From Persicaria tinctoria (Eukaryota > Streptophyta > Magnoliopsida > Caryophyllales > Polygonaceae): a DNA stretch of 64,000 bases. The stretch is taken from positions 33,548,467 through 33,612,466 of the forward strand of contig JBANSL010000004.1 in the NCBI GenBank assembly GCA_037127255.1, in the 5' to 3' direction. Shown here in pieces: positions 23,086 through 33,713 of the stretch; the first letter of the stretch is position 1, and every line of letters begins with the position of its first letter. A program made the position numbers and the translations under genes. The notes beneath the pieces are model-generated. The model was not told where the DNA came from and searched no databases. It saw only the letters and a program-made list of their open reading frames with translations.

Positions 23086-24842
23086 TTAAGAGTTTTGAGT
23101 AGATTCCACTCCCTCTTTCACACAGCCTGGCGGGTTTCTTTCCGTGTTAGAGCACCCACTGTTGGGACTCTCGGTTTCGGTGGGCAGCACCCAGAATTTC
23201 CCCAGTATGGGACCTTTGTTGGTCGAGACATTGTCGTTGGTCCATTCCTCTATAGAGATCGGGGTACCATCACGGTGCGGGATGAAGGTGAGAGGGGGGT
23301 CGGCGGTGTTGATCTGCCTTGCCCTCTTCCTTGGGCCGTCGGATAGGCTAGAGTCTTTGGAGCTGGAACTCGCTTTGCCTTTTCCCTTAGGTTGCTTGTT
23401 GGGCTTCACTAGCCCCACCTGAGGAGTCTGGGCTTTCTTGCTCTTTTCTGTCCCTTTTGGGTCTTTAGTTGGGCCATGGGGCTCGCCCTTGCTGGTGCTT
23501 GGAGCACTTTTAATGTTAAAGGAATAATTGCTTGGGATATTATTCCCTTTTTGGGTCCCACGAGCCGCCGAATTCTGGTCATTCTTGGGATTGCAGTTTA
23601 TCTTCTCCAAATTGCCGCATTGATTGCTCCCTTGGTTGTGCTGCCTTGGCGTGCTGATGGGACGTCGCTTCGCTTCCTCCCCTCCCTTGGGGCTTCCCGA
23701 TTGCATACGACCGTTGGTGCCGGTCAACGGGCTCCCCGGTGGCATCTCCGCTCGCTTTGTGGGTCTCTTCCGTCTAGCAACCACCATCTAGGGCCCATGG
23801 TGGCCGTTGCCTTCCTTGCTGCCATCATCCCTGGCCAGAGATCCTTCGCCACCAGGTTGTCGTCAACTCGTATAGTGTACGGGCATAGGGATTGCTGGTG
23901 TCCGACCCTACCACAGCTGAAACATATCGAAGGTATTCCCTCGTACTCGAGGAGGAAGCGTTCACCGTTAATGGTGATGGATCCTTTCAGCGACTCTTCC
24001 AAATTAACCTCAACACAGACTCTAGCAAAGTTACCACGGTTAGCAAGGATGGTGCGATGGTCGACCCTTATGGGCCTTCCGAGCCCTTCTGCCACTTTCA
24101 GGAGGACGTTCTCTTGGTAGAGGACCATGGGAAGGTCCTTTATGTGGATCCAGGCCGGAACCGACTTGATGGCCTCGAAAGGTTTGAAGTCCGGTGTCCA
24201 GAGTCTTATGACCAAGCATTTTCCAAAGACTGACCAGGGGCCGCCGGTCAGCACTTTCAGGCATTCCTCCTTATTTTCGAAGCGGGCAAGGAAGTTACCA
24301 TTTGGCAAATCAATTATTTGGACTCTACCATTGCTTTTCCACACCTCCCGTAGCTTGATATCCATGATATGCAGGGGGACCTTGGATCCCAGCCACCTTA
24401 TGACCAGGGAATTGCTCCAGGCTCCTGACAGAGACTTTATGACAGATTGATCGATGCTCACCACTGGATCGCCCTTCGGCCCGTGGGGGAATGAAACAAT
24501 GATCTTTTCCTTAATGGTTGCCCCGCTAAGGGGCGGCGGCTGCTGGCCGGAGGCACCACCTAACACCTTGTCTTTCCAGGATGAGCCTCCACCAGTTGTC
24601 GTGTGCAGAGCCTGCTGCTCCGGAGTGGCCTCGGCCCCAGGATTAACCGGGGGGGAGGTCGCCGAGCCTGAGTCGACCAGCATGTCTTCATTCTGTCCGG
24701 GGGCCTGGAAGCCCCCCACGTTTACACCATTCGGAGGCGAGCCTCCCGGGGGGGAAGTTGCCTGACCGGTGTCCATTTGCATAACATCGCTGTGGCTAAC
24801 ATCTGGGACATCCGATGGTTTTTTCTCCAGAGCGTTTTCCAT
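23086..24842 (-). pseudogene. LINE ORF1: nucleic-acid-binding protein (one frameshift)
   Basis: The ATG is at 24842. A Pro/Gly-rich N terminus precedes a DUF4283-like domain (about residues 130-270, with GGPWSVFGKCLVIRLW) and a CCHC knuckle CFSCGRVGHQQSLC near residue 310. A frameshift at about 23785-23795 ends the first frame at 23724. The basic, Lys/Pro-rich C-terminal part continues in another frame from 23787 to 23086. The product would coat LINE RNA in the ribonucleoprotein. Confidence 0.88.
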
Positions 24843-24855
24843 CTGGGACTTTTTT

Positions 24856-24869
24856 ACAGTAGTTTATAG
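24856..24869. repeat. Target-site duplication of the LINE, right copy
   Basis: ACAGTAGTTTATAG abuts the ORF1 end of the LINE and duplicates 18838-18851. The target belonged to a TTGCTCAACAGTAGTTTATA repeat of MULE A. Confidence 0.88.
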
Positions 24870-25654
24870 TTGCACAACAGTAGTTTATAGTTGAAATATT
24901 ATCATAATGATTATATTTTTTGTCAATATAATTTTAAAATTTTCCAATAATTTTGTTTTTTGCACCATGTTATTATTTTTGCTCATCATCAGATTAAAAT
25001 TTCTGAACACTAGCTATTGGTGGAAATTTGCTAAACATAATCTTATTTTTGCTTATCAACACATTAATTTTGCACAAATGTTTAAATTGTTGATATTTCC
25101 TTCAACATAACTGTTGGGCTTCGTTTAGAGATGCCCGGCCCATTTCCCGCTTATTTATACTGTGCTTAAACGTTGTTCAGATTGCCTGCAAGTCGTTTCA
25201 TCTTCTTCTTCTTGTTCATCTTCATCCTCTCTCATTCTCATCAAGATTTCTTGCTTTCAAGGTGCGATTCCTGTTGTGGTATGTACTCCTTTCTATTTTC
25301 TTCCTTTAAAAAAAAACGTTATCTGTTATTTTGATGTACTGCTTCAGCAAATTTTTTATTGTTGTATTCTCCGATTTTCGTTGAACTTCCCCTTGCTTTT
25401 TAGTCTATTAATGTTCATATATTGGTGTTTGTCTTGCTTATTTCCTATTGCATTATATTCCGTTGGTGTTATGTGATTCTTATTGTCATTAAAAGTCATC
25501 AATTAGGGTTTTTCCAGTTTTTCAGGCATTTTTTCTCTTTTGTCTTTCTCAAATGTTTATTTCTTAATAATATCGATGTAATGTTTTATTTTTAAGTCAA
25601 TGTCTAATGTATGAGTATATTTTGATTTTGTCTGTGTAGGTTTTCTCTCCTTCA
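24870..25654 (+). promoter_or_regulatory. Upstream region and 5'UTR intron of RING gene 2
   Basis: AT-rich DNA with TTGCTCA and TTGCACAA motifs up to about 25080. A TTATTTATA TATA-like sequence lies at about 25151. A CT-rich leader (TTCTTCTTCTTGTTC) leads into CTTTCAAG/GTGCG, a likely 5'UTR intron donor at about 25260, with the acceptor GTGTAG at about 25640. The ATG follows at 25655. Confidence 0.5.
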
Positions 25655-26278
25655 ATGGCATTCCCAACCTATACTGAACTAGACTACGACTACATCGTTG
25701 GTACTTATGAAGTTGAAATATCAGGGTCTGAGTCATACTGGTATGGACCTAGTCTACTTGTTGTGGCCATCCACTCTGACAGCATTCCCTTAACATTCTA
25801 TCACACGTCTACTTGGAATGGTTTGCCTATGAGTCTAGCCCGCTGCAACGAAGTGCTACAGGATGCAGGAGTAACTATTGAGGTTAGAACCCAGGTAGCC
25901 AATCGACTTCTAATGGATTACACTAGAAGTTGGTTTGACGCCGATGCTGATGTTGTTGAATATGGTCTTTGTCCCAACATCAACATCAATGTACATTTTT
26001 ATGAAGACTCTTTGTCTGATTCAAGCTATGAGTCCGACATAAACGATGACATTCATATGGAGGTTGACCAAGCAGATCCTCCAGCACCTCCAAAGCCTAT
26101 GGATGTTGACGGATTAAGGGAGATATATCACCTTGATCTTGATGATGAAGAATGTACAATTTGCCTGCTTCCAATGTTGGAGTCAGATCCTGTTCTTCAA
26201 ACGCCATGCCAACATCACTTTCATCCAAATTGTTTACGATCTTGGATTTTAGTTCAAAACAACTGCCCTCTTTGCTGA
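25655..26278 (+). CDS. RING-H2 finger protein 2, ending at the last zinc cysteine
   Basis: 207 residues, paralogous to RING-H2 protein 1 along its whole length. The same N-terminal domain (WNGLPM, RTQVAN, DYT, VEYGLCPN) is followed by a longer acidic linker with DVDGLREIYHLDLDDE and a RING-H2 at 167-207 (CTIC, CQHHFH, CPLC). All eight zinc ligands are present, but the protein stops directly after the last cysteine. The stop TGA stands where RING 1 has CGA (Arg), a simple C-to-T change that removes four residues. Like its paralogue it has a predicted 5'UTR intron and is flanked by MULE A repeats. It is probably a nuclear or cytosolic ubiquitin ligase; the substrate is unknown. Confidence 0.78.
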   Translation: MAFPTYTELDYDYIVGTYEVEISGSESYWYGPSLLVVAIHSDSIPLTFYHTSTWNGLPMSLARCNEVLQDAGVTIEVRTQVANRLLMDYTRSWFDADADVVEYGLCPNININVHFYEDSLSDSSYESDINDDIHMEVDQADPPAPPKPMDVDGLREIYHLDLDDEECTICLLPMLESDPVLQTPCQHHFHPNCLRSWILVQNNCPLC

Positions 26279-26938
26279 GCAGAATTCTAGCTTTAGTTGA
26301 TATAAGTGTAGTATGTAATTTTGTATGGCACTGATGTAACCTAAAATACATTTTATGAATGAAATTTGTCCTTGATCACATTTCTTTCTGATTTATATTC
26401 AAATTATGGTAATCTTTGACATTTAAGTAGGTCATTTGGTGTGACACTAGTTGATCATATTGGTGGTTTCTGCTATTGAAGTTTATGGCTTGACATTTTC
26501 TGATATTAAAACTTATGTGTGTAACACTATTAGGGTAAGTCCCAAAGTAGGACTGACACTGATATTAGGTACATTTACTTGAGACCCTGGGCTAGTATTC
26601 TTTTTGTGATTTTCAAGTTTATGCTGTTGCACGAATTGGCAAGTGTTCAAAGTCTTTTTGTTACATTGTTGGTTAGAGTAGTTGGATCTATTGGCGACAC
26701 TATTCTTATAATTTTGGCTGTTTTCTGTTTTTGATGTTTTTGTGATGACACTAGGTGGATAAGGCCAAAAGTAGTGCTGACACGAGTTAGGTAATGTCTT
26801 CCAATGATAACTGTAACTCAAATAACTGTAATCTATTTTCAGTTTATAGTTTTACAGTTTTGACAGTTTTTTTTTATAGTTACTCTGAAATAAACTGTCA
26901 CAAATAACTGTTACAAGATGAAAACTATCTAATTGTTG

Positions 26939-26940
<2 letters not shown>
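26279..26940. other. 3' flank of RING gene 2 with TGACAC-motif repeats
   Basis: No gene is seen. Units resembling those after RING gene 1 recur: TGTGACACTAG at about 26439, CCCAAAGTAGGACTGACACT at about 26539 and GATGACACTAGGTGGATAAG at about 26744, followed by GTAGTGCTGACACGAG. Confidence 0.7.

Positions 26941-27017
<77 letters not shown>
26941..27017. repeat. (TA)n microsatellite
   Basis: A continuous run of 77 bases of alternating T and A, just upstream of the small two-exon gene. Confidence 0.97.
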
Positions 27018-27019
<2 letters not shown>

Positions 27020-27090
27020 ATTTATCATTCTTTGTTATCCATTGGCGCCTGAAAACTGGTTTTAACAGAAATACATCACTCTCTAAAAAG

Positions 27091-27557
27091 ATGAACTATG
27101 GTAACACTGTCGGGTTTTGCACGAGTTTCCATCAATTGATGGACGTGCTGGATAGTGTTATTTACCGTGGTTATCATATGAATCTATTTGATGAAGCATG
27201 CGAGACTAACAAAGAGGCTCGCAGGGCCGAGTTGTTGGAGGCCGTCGTGGTTCATTACACATTATATGAGGAATCCCAAAGATCCATAATAGCAACTGAA
27301 CATGACATTCGGATTGCGTCCAAAGATGAAGATGGTGAAGCATTATCAAAGGTGATATTCGAAGTTTTATCCATAAATTTTTTTTCCATACTGTGATTGA
27401 GTCTTGTCTTTTATCTTTTATATAGATTGAAAGAGAACTGGGCAATCAAAGACAGTTGTTTGAAGACGCAAAGGACAATCTAATGGGGTGTGTTAAAGAG
27501 GTTTTAGATGCAGAAATGGAAAGGAGGAAGAAGATTGATGACTTCTTAGGACTGTAG
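27091..27557 (+). CDS. Small two-exon gene, unknown function
   Basis: Exon 1 is 27091-27351 and exon 2 is 27426-27557, joined by a 74-bp GT-AG intron (AAG/GTGATA to TATAG/ATTG). The 130-residue product is charged and probably helical. Exon 2 (IERELGNQRQLFEDAKDN..., ending KKIDDFLGL) looks like a coiled coil. No signal peptide, membrane segment or known domain is recognisable. The intact frame across a clean short intron supports a real gene. It lies between RING gene 2 and the Ulp1-like gene within MULE A, so it may be an accessory or captured gene of that element. Confidence 0.5.
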
Positions 27558-28220
27558 TTCTACTATATTAATACGTAATAACATTGGTACTTATTTATAT
27601 GTTGAATGTATTTTTTTTTTGTTATTTTAGTTTATATGTGTTCCATCCTAATGATATGATGCAACATATTAATATCATAATAATCATATAATTATGTTGT
27701 AAATTCCTTCTTCATATTTCAAATTATAAATTAGGACTGAAGTTATACGTCTATCCCTTGTTATACTGCGAACAAATTTGATTAGTTTGTGGATTGTTTT
27801 GGTAAAAGTAGTGCTGACACTGTTTAACTAAGTTTTTATGTTACTGGTAATTTGCTCAACATCATCTTAGTTTTGCTAAACAATAGTTTATAATTGCACA
27901 ACAAACGAATGGATATTACTAAATCAACTGTTTGAATAACATAGACCACTTGATTATAAGGGCAGAAAATTGTGCTGACACATTGAAGAACAAACACAAC
28001 TGTTTAGAAGCAGTTATAGTTGTATGCATCTTGACAAATACTATCCATCAAAAAACCACAGGGACAACAAACGTCTTAACGGGTACGAGAAAATTGACCA
28101 CAGGGACAACAACTGTCTTAATTGGTACGAGAAAACTTTTCAGAAGTAGCGTATATAACTGTCTACACCAAAATACATTCCAAAGTTTGAAAATAAAACA
28201 CGAAATTGCATTGTGGTTGT
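27558..28220. other. Gene-free spacer in MULE A
   Basis: It contains GTAGTGCTGACACTG at about 27810, TTGCTCAACATCATCTTAG and TTGCACAACA at about 27850-27905, and a direct duplication at about 28055-28138 in which CCACAGGGACAACAA occurs twice. The reading frame at 27932-28372 is not supported as a gene; its right half overlaps the antisense Ulp1-like exon. Confidence 0.6.
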
Positions 28221-31200
28221 TCAACCAAGATTCAGTTTCTGCCCCTGAATTCCTTTTGAAGTCATTCTTGCATGGGATTTTGCTGCCTTCACAACATCTG
28301 CGTTCACTTCATTCAACTGTGAACATACTATATCTGTCAGATACTTCACACCTAGCTTTGAAATATTCTTGAAATTGCTCTTTTCCAATCCACACTTGTA
28401 CCCTCTCTCTGTCCCAAAGAAGGTCTCCATGCGGCGCATGAGGCATACCCCAGAATATTGAACTTTCTCCTCTCCAGCCCATGTGATGGGGACTTTTGAT
28501 GTTGTTGCATCTGACACTATTTCTGCCTTTGCTAGGAGTCCCTTATCTGTTAGATAAGCAATCAGCATATCCCCCTGCATCGATTTAATTAGAATTCATG
28601 TAATTTTAATTATAAAATGAGTTGATATTTAAATGAAATTATGACAAGGAAAGAAATATTAGATATCAGTAGTAAAACTTACCAAACATTCAAAGGGCGA
28701 TGTGAAGGGGCAAATTGGATCACCGCAAGATGGTGTGACATCAACAATTTGGACCATTTTGTTTTTAAAGTTGAAGACAACCATGACATAGTCTGTTGTT
28801 CGTTCAACCGCAAATACAATCTAATCAACATAATAAAAAACAAATAAACATTAGTGATTGGTCTTGTGAACTTTATTTATTTAATTGCAAGGGAGTACCA
28901 TGTCTATATCCTTCAAAGAAAGGTGTGGTGACAATGACAATACAGTATCCATGTGGAGGTTAAACCTCTTGAATTGTTCATCACAAGCTCGTAATGATAC
29001 ACTCGCTACATTAAACTAGATGAAGAATAGAAATTAGTAAAAAACAAACGAATTGTAATAACGGCTAACAATAGAGTGTAATTGTAAGTTAAAATTGTAA
29101 GAATATTAAAGTTTTGTTGATATTGACAAAAAGTCTTGCTGGTGATTGAGCACTTTTATACTGTTCCTTGTGGTTGAGGATAGCTGTCCATGCATCAATA
29201 ATGACACTAGACAAGTGGGTTTCATCCTCAAGCGTAGCCATGTCTGTTCTAACAATTTCAACAGACTTGTGCTTAAACAAAATTTCCCTGCAATGTCAAT
29301 CATTTTGAAGATGGATTGTATGAAAATAACCTTTTACTTGTAACTGAACATACTTTAAGAAGATTAAGTTTAAAATGAACTTACCTGTTGTGTGGTGTTT
29401 TCATTGCTAAATAGGCTGAAACAGTGCGCTCAATTTCAGAGATAGGATCTGTAATGTCAACAACACGCGAGTAATATGGGCTTCTCAAAGATGCAGAAGG
29501 TTTATGTGCTCTCCTTGTAGCTTCTTCTCTCTTCATGTTATTAAGTTGGTCTGCTGCATTTCCATCAACTATGTTGATCCGCGGCGACCTTCTTGGTGGC
29601 AAGGCCGCAGGGGGAATGCATTTTATTGTATCTCCTAAAGGGTTCACTGGTGGAGTATCAGCTTTAAATTGAGTGGGTAGGGGATTAGGAGTAGCTTCAC
29701 CACGCTGTTGTATTGGAGACTGCCCATGGCTGTCTGGGGGAGTCTGGGCTGCTTCATTAGCATTCTTCATTTCAATCGATGTGTTCAATGATGTCCCTTC
29801 ATCTTTCTTAAAAGCAGGGTCATCTAGAAATATATCAAAGGAAAATTCCCCGTCCACTTTGATATTTGATTTTATTTTTTGCTTGTTCTGATATGCCATT
29901 TCGATCTGAGTAATGCAATCTAATAAAACAGGGTCTGCCCAGAATTTCTCTTGTGATTCGGTAAAATATGGGCTTACAGGGTCATTCATATTTGACATGT
30001 CAGCAGCATCCGTAGCCGTAGGTGCCTTAGAAATGACATTTTCCACCCCTAAAAGCTGGTTTGCTCCATGTAGAAGCCTTTTCACCTTGTCATCATGTTG
30101 CAGTTCAATCAGGACTTTCGTAGACCACTCAGCAAAATCAGAAATAGCAGATGCAAGTGCAGAAGTCTTTTGAGCAAACAACTTTATCTAACTCTAGAAG
30201 ATAACATCACATAAAAAATAAGAATAAAAAGTCATCAGTAAATATCATAACATTGCTATACTGTACTAATATTACATTGAATTGGTTTAAATAATTCATA
30301 CAAACCTCAACTGGGGGTGTCTCTTTTTCTGGATCAGCAGGGTGACTGGTGCCTTCATCGTTTTGTGTAGTAGGTTGTGGACAAGATGTAGATGGTACGT
30401 CTTGATGGTGAGGAACAACTTGGCGAGCCTGGACTAAGCCACAGCTAAAGCCTCCAGTACTTACATCATCAGTTTCTCGTTGGCGCAAGATTTTGTAATT
30501 TATGCCAACGAAAATCGGGAAAGAACGAGTCATTCTTCTTAGTGCTGTGCTTGTGAATAATTTTACCCTATCCATGTAAAACAACTGGCACACCAAGGGG
30601 ATAAACATATATCAGTATAACGATTGATCAGGGAATGCTGACATAAAGAATATTGTAGACATGTAGATAAAAGTAGGGGGGTGACATTTGTACTACTGAC
30701 ATGGTAAAGAAATTAAGTTAACGTCAGAGCGAAGGTTTGAAAAAAATACTTACAACCAAGAATAATAGAGGCCCTCTGAAATGGCCATTCTTGTTCTTTT
30801 CCCAGCTTCTCTTTGCATCAACCAAACTTTCCAACACAATAGCACACCAATTTAGGTCTTTCAGGTCACCCAATTCAGGAACTACTCTTATTAAACTATG
30901 GTTGGCATGCCCGTTTCCTAGTGTATATACCAAGATAGAGTCCAGTATAACGATAAAGTTCAGAAGGAATTGATCACCACAGTCAGTGTCAGCTATCAAT
31001 TTTTCCATAACCATAGTTGTTGTTATATTGTCCTGGACATCAAATGTGGTTTCCCACTCTTGCACAAGATTGAAATTTTCTTTAGCTGATTTTCTTCCAA
31101 CTAAAACTTTCCCCATTGGGAATCCCATTGTGATATGCACGTCTATTTCTGCAATTTCAAGTTCGCCTCCATTAGCCAACACCAAGCAACACTTGTTAGG

Positions 31201-31850
31201 GTCAAACTGATCCACTAACCAATATGAAAGAATGAGTGGTAGGGTAACAATCTCCAAGTTGAACAAAAATCCAAAGCCAATATCCTCAATCATTTTCCTT
31301 TGCTTGGCATTCATTTTTTTCAAGGACGACACCAGTAAGCGTGGGCTTGACCGTGATTTCAATGATGGGAGATTTTTTTGTCTAGTGTTTCTCTCATTCC
31401 TCACAATCAGCTGCCTGTTTTCTGCGATAGGTTGTATGTCTGTGGTATCTGTTTGCTCATCAGATGTTATGATATGCACAGTTGGGTTTACATGTTGAAC
31501 AACCGTCTCATTAGGTGAATGGTTTTCCAGCCTTGCAATTTCAATAGTCTCCACAGCAACAGTGCTAACAGGAAGATCAATCCCAGGGTGCACTTCTCTC
31601 TTACTTTTTTTTTCTTACAAGCGGTTGGGAATCTTTGGATTCAAGTGATCTACAACCCTCCCCTACTTCCAAGGATTTACCAGTCTCAGTATCAACAGAC
31701 AGTTCATCCTTGAAGGGAGGTGAATCTCTAGATAAATCAACTACAGGAGGTTTAACTCCAGATCGTTTTGATCTCTTCGAATTTCTATTTTGACTGTCTA
31801 GAACAGGTGAATCACTTACACTCTACGGACGTTTACCTATAGAATGAACA
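28221..31850 (-). pseudogene. MULE A Ulp1-like (C48) protein, catalytically dead
   Basis: A multi-exon minus-strand gene. Supported exons are about 31593-30754, 30584-30306, 30187-29385, 29287 to about 29110, 29015-28899, 28820-28683 and 28574-28221, all with GT-AG borders except one unclear donor near 29110. The first exon holds the plant-transposon domain found with Ulp1 proteases (EDIGFGFLFNL, WLVDQFDPNKCCL, VHITMGFPMGK). The middle is disordered and Pro/Ser-rich. The C terminus is Ulp1-like, but the catalytic His position reads TTDYVMVVFNF and the catalytic Cys position reads YSGVCLMRRMETF, where active relatives have H-W/F/Y and D-C-G. The His and Cys are thus replaced by Asp and Ser. 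Upstream, a run of nine A's (about 31607-31615) shifts the frame relative to in-frame sequence continuing to about 31850. Confidence 0.65.
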
Positions 31851-32440
31851 CTTACAATCAATTTATACAAATATAATTGAAGAGATGACACTGTGAGAGA
31901 CTGTATTTTATGCCGAACAAATTCCCAAATTCCCAAATTATCAAATTCCCCAATTCAGCCTTCAGATTAATCACACTAACTTCAATTTATTATGCGAAAG
32001 AAATTGAAATAGCAATGGTAGGTCTTGTAAGGCTGAATAATTGCTTGATTATAAACATTAAATTCGCTTGAATAAGTGCGATTTTTCCTAATTTTCGTGG
32101 AAAACTAAGCCCTAAACCGTACTCGTTCTAATTTAAACTATAATACACAGAAAACACGAAATCAAACCTTTCGGATCTGAAGACATCTCAATGTATATGA
32201 TAGATCTCCTTCTTACAAGCCTACAATCAAGCCTCATGAAATCTCACAGAGAAATGGAGAGAGTAGATTTAGCTCGAGGAAGAAACTAAAAGAAGGTGAT
32301 GGAAAACTTCTCGAACTTGAAAAGCGTTTTACGCATTCACACATATTTGCTTTTTATATTTTTTTTAGGAAAACCGTTTTCCTTAGATTTGCTCAACATC
32401 GTATTATTCTGTGAGACTTTATTTATTTGTTATTATTTTT
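31851..32440. other. Upstream region of the MULE A Ulp1-like gene
   Basis: AT-rich, with no recognisable coding sequence. It probably holds the promoter and leader of the minus-strand gene. TTTGCTCAACATCGTATTAT, part of the downstream repeat family, begins at about 32388. Confidence 0.45.
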
Positions 32441-33128
32441 CATATAATTTCATACCTTAGATTTGCTCAACATCGTATTATTCTTGCTCAACAATAGTTT
32501 AGATTTGCACAACGCTTGACTCTTGTGAACTCGCTCAACATCACCTTATTTTTGCCCAATGATAGTATATGTATTGCACAAGCACACCACTTTGGTAGCA
32601 ACAACATCTTATTTTTATACATTTACGCTTTCATAGTTGCTTAATAGATTATTGCTCAACATTGTATTATTTTTGCTCATCAATGGAATAAAAGTGCACA
32701 ACATATTATGCCTTGGGAAAACTTGCTCAACATCACTTTATTTTTGCTCAACGATAGTACATATATTGCACAACAACACTTTGTTTGCAACGACATCTTA
32801 TTATTATCTATTTACGCTTTCATAGTTGCTTAATAGATTATTGCTCAACATTGTATTATTTTTGCTCATCAATGGAATAAAAGTGCACAACATATTATGC
32901 CTTGTGAAAACTTGCTCAACATCACTTTATTTTTGCTCAACGATAGTACATATATTGCACAACAACACTTTGTTTGCAATGACATCTAATTTTTATCTAA
33001 TTTTGTTTTCAAAGTTGCTTTATAGATTATTGCTCAACATGCTCTTATTTTTGCTTATCAATAGAATAAAACTGCACAACATATTACAAATGGGGAAAAC
33101 TTGCTCAACATCACTTTATTTTTGCTCA

Positions 33129-33136
33129 ACGATAGT
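33129..33136. repeat. Target-site duplication of hAT-like MITE, left copy
   Basis: ACGATAGT is repeated exactly at 33706-33713. Neighbouring array units read the uninterrupted text ACGATAGTACATATATTG. Confidence 0.9.
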
Positions 33137-33705
33137 CATGGTTTTTAGGATCGAGATCCTAATGTAGGATCGATGCAAGGGTCTAGGATCGGATCGTAGG
33201 ATCGAATCGTAAGATCGTAAGATCGTAAGATCCTAGCAAAAAAGTGAAAATCAAATAAAAAAATCAAATAACAATAAGTCATACCGAATAAATATCTTAT
33301 TTTTTAAACAAAACTAGTCATTTCCTCCTTTAAATAAACTACGTAACTAACATATATATGCCAATAATAACTCCTTAGCATGCATAATTGGTCAAGGATA
33401 ATATGTCAAAAGGTATAATATGATACTTAAAATGTTTGCATAAGTCACTTAACATCCATAAACCACACTAAAAATGGTCTAAGAAACAAGATTAACAAAA
33501 TTTGGATGGGCCTAATTTTTTTAAAATCTGAAATTGCTAGGATCGGTTAGGATCGTTAGGATCGGTTAAGATCCTAACGATCCTAGCCGATCCCTCTCCG
33601 ATCCTAGCAAAAACGAGTATGTACAACCGATCCGGATCAGAACTATTCCTAGGATCGTAGGATCGTTAGGATCGTACGATCCGGATCGCGATCCTAATAA
33701 CCATG
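33137..33705. mobile_element. hAT-like MITE rich in GGATCG
   Basis: A 569-bp non-coding insertion with a perfect 8-bp target duplication. The terminal inverted repeats start CATGGTTTTTAGGATCGAGA at the left and CATGGTTATTAGGATCGCGA at the right (reverse complement). Both subterminal regions are packed with GGATCG/CGATCC/GATCCTA repeats that could fold back on each other; the centre is AT-rich. The 8-bp duplication and CA...TG termini fit the hAT superfamily. Comparison with adjacent array units defines the ends to the base. Confidence 0.9.
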
Positions 33706-33713
33706 ACGATAGT
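33706..33713. repeat. Target-site duplication of hAT-like MITE, right copy
   Basis: Exact second copy of ACGATAGT. Confidence 0.9.

Larger units (their letters stand above)
18852..24855 (-). mobile_element. L1-type LINE (non-LTR retrotransposon), nearly full length
   Basis: A 6.0-kb element on the minus strand. It has 13 bases before the ORF1 ATG at 24842, then ORF1, ORF2 and a 3' poly(A) tail (T run at 18852-18870), and it is flanked by a 14-bp target duplication. The order is DUF4283-like ORF1 with CCHC knuckle, then endonuclease, reverse transcriptase, zinc-binding module and RNase H, as in plant L1 elements. ORF1 carries one frameshift; ORF2 one nonsense change and one frameshift. The insertion is therefore fairly young but not autonomous as written. 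Confidence 0.93.

Noticed and set aside
26940..28220. Left terminus of MULE A between RING gene 2 and the Ulp1-like gene
   Set aside because: I looked for the complement of the right end (GGGTTTTGCAAAATAGCC) and a 9-bp duplicate and saw neither; the dispersed motifs also continue further left.
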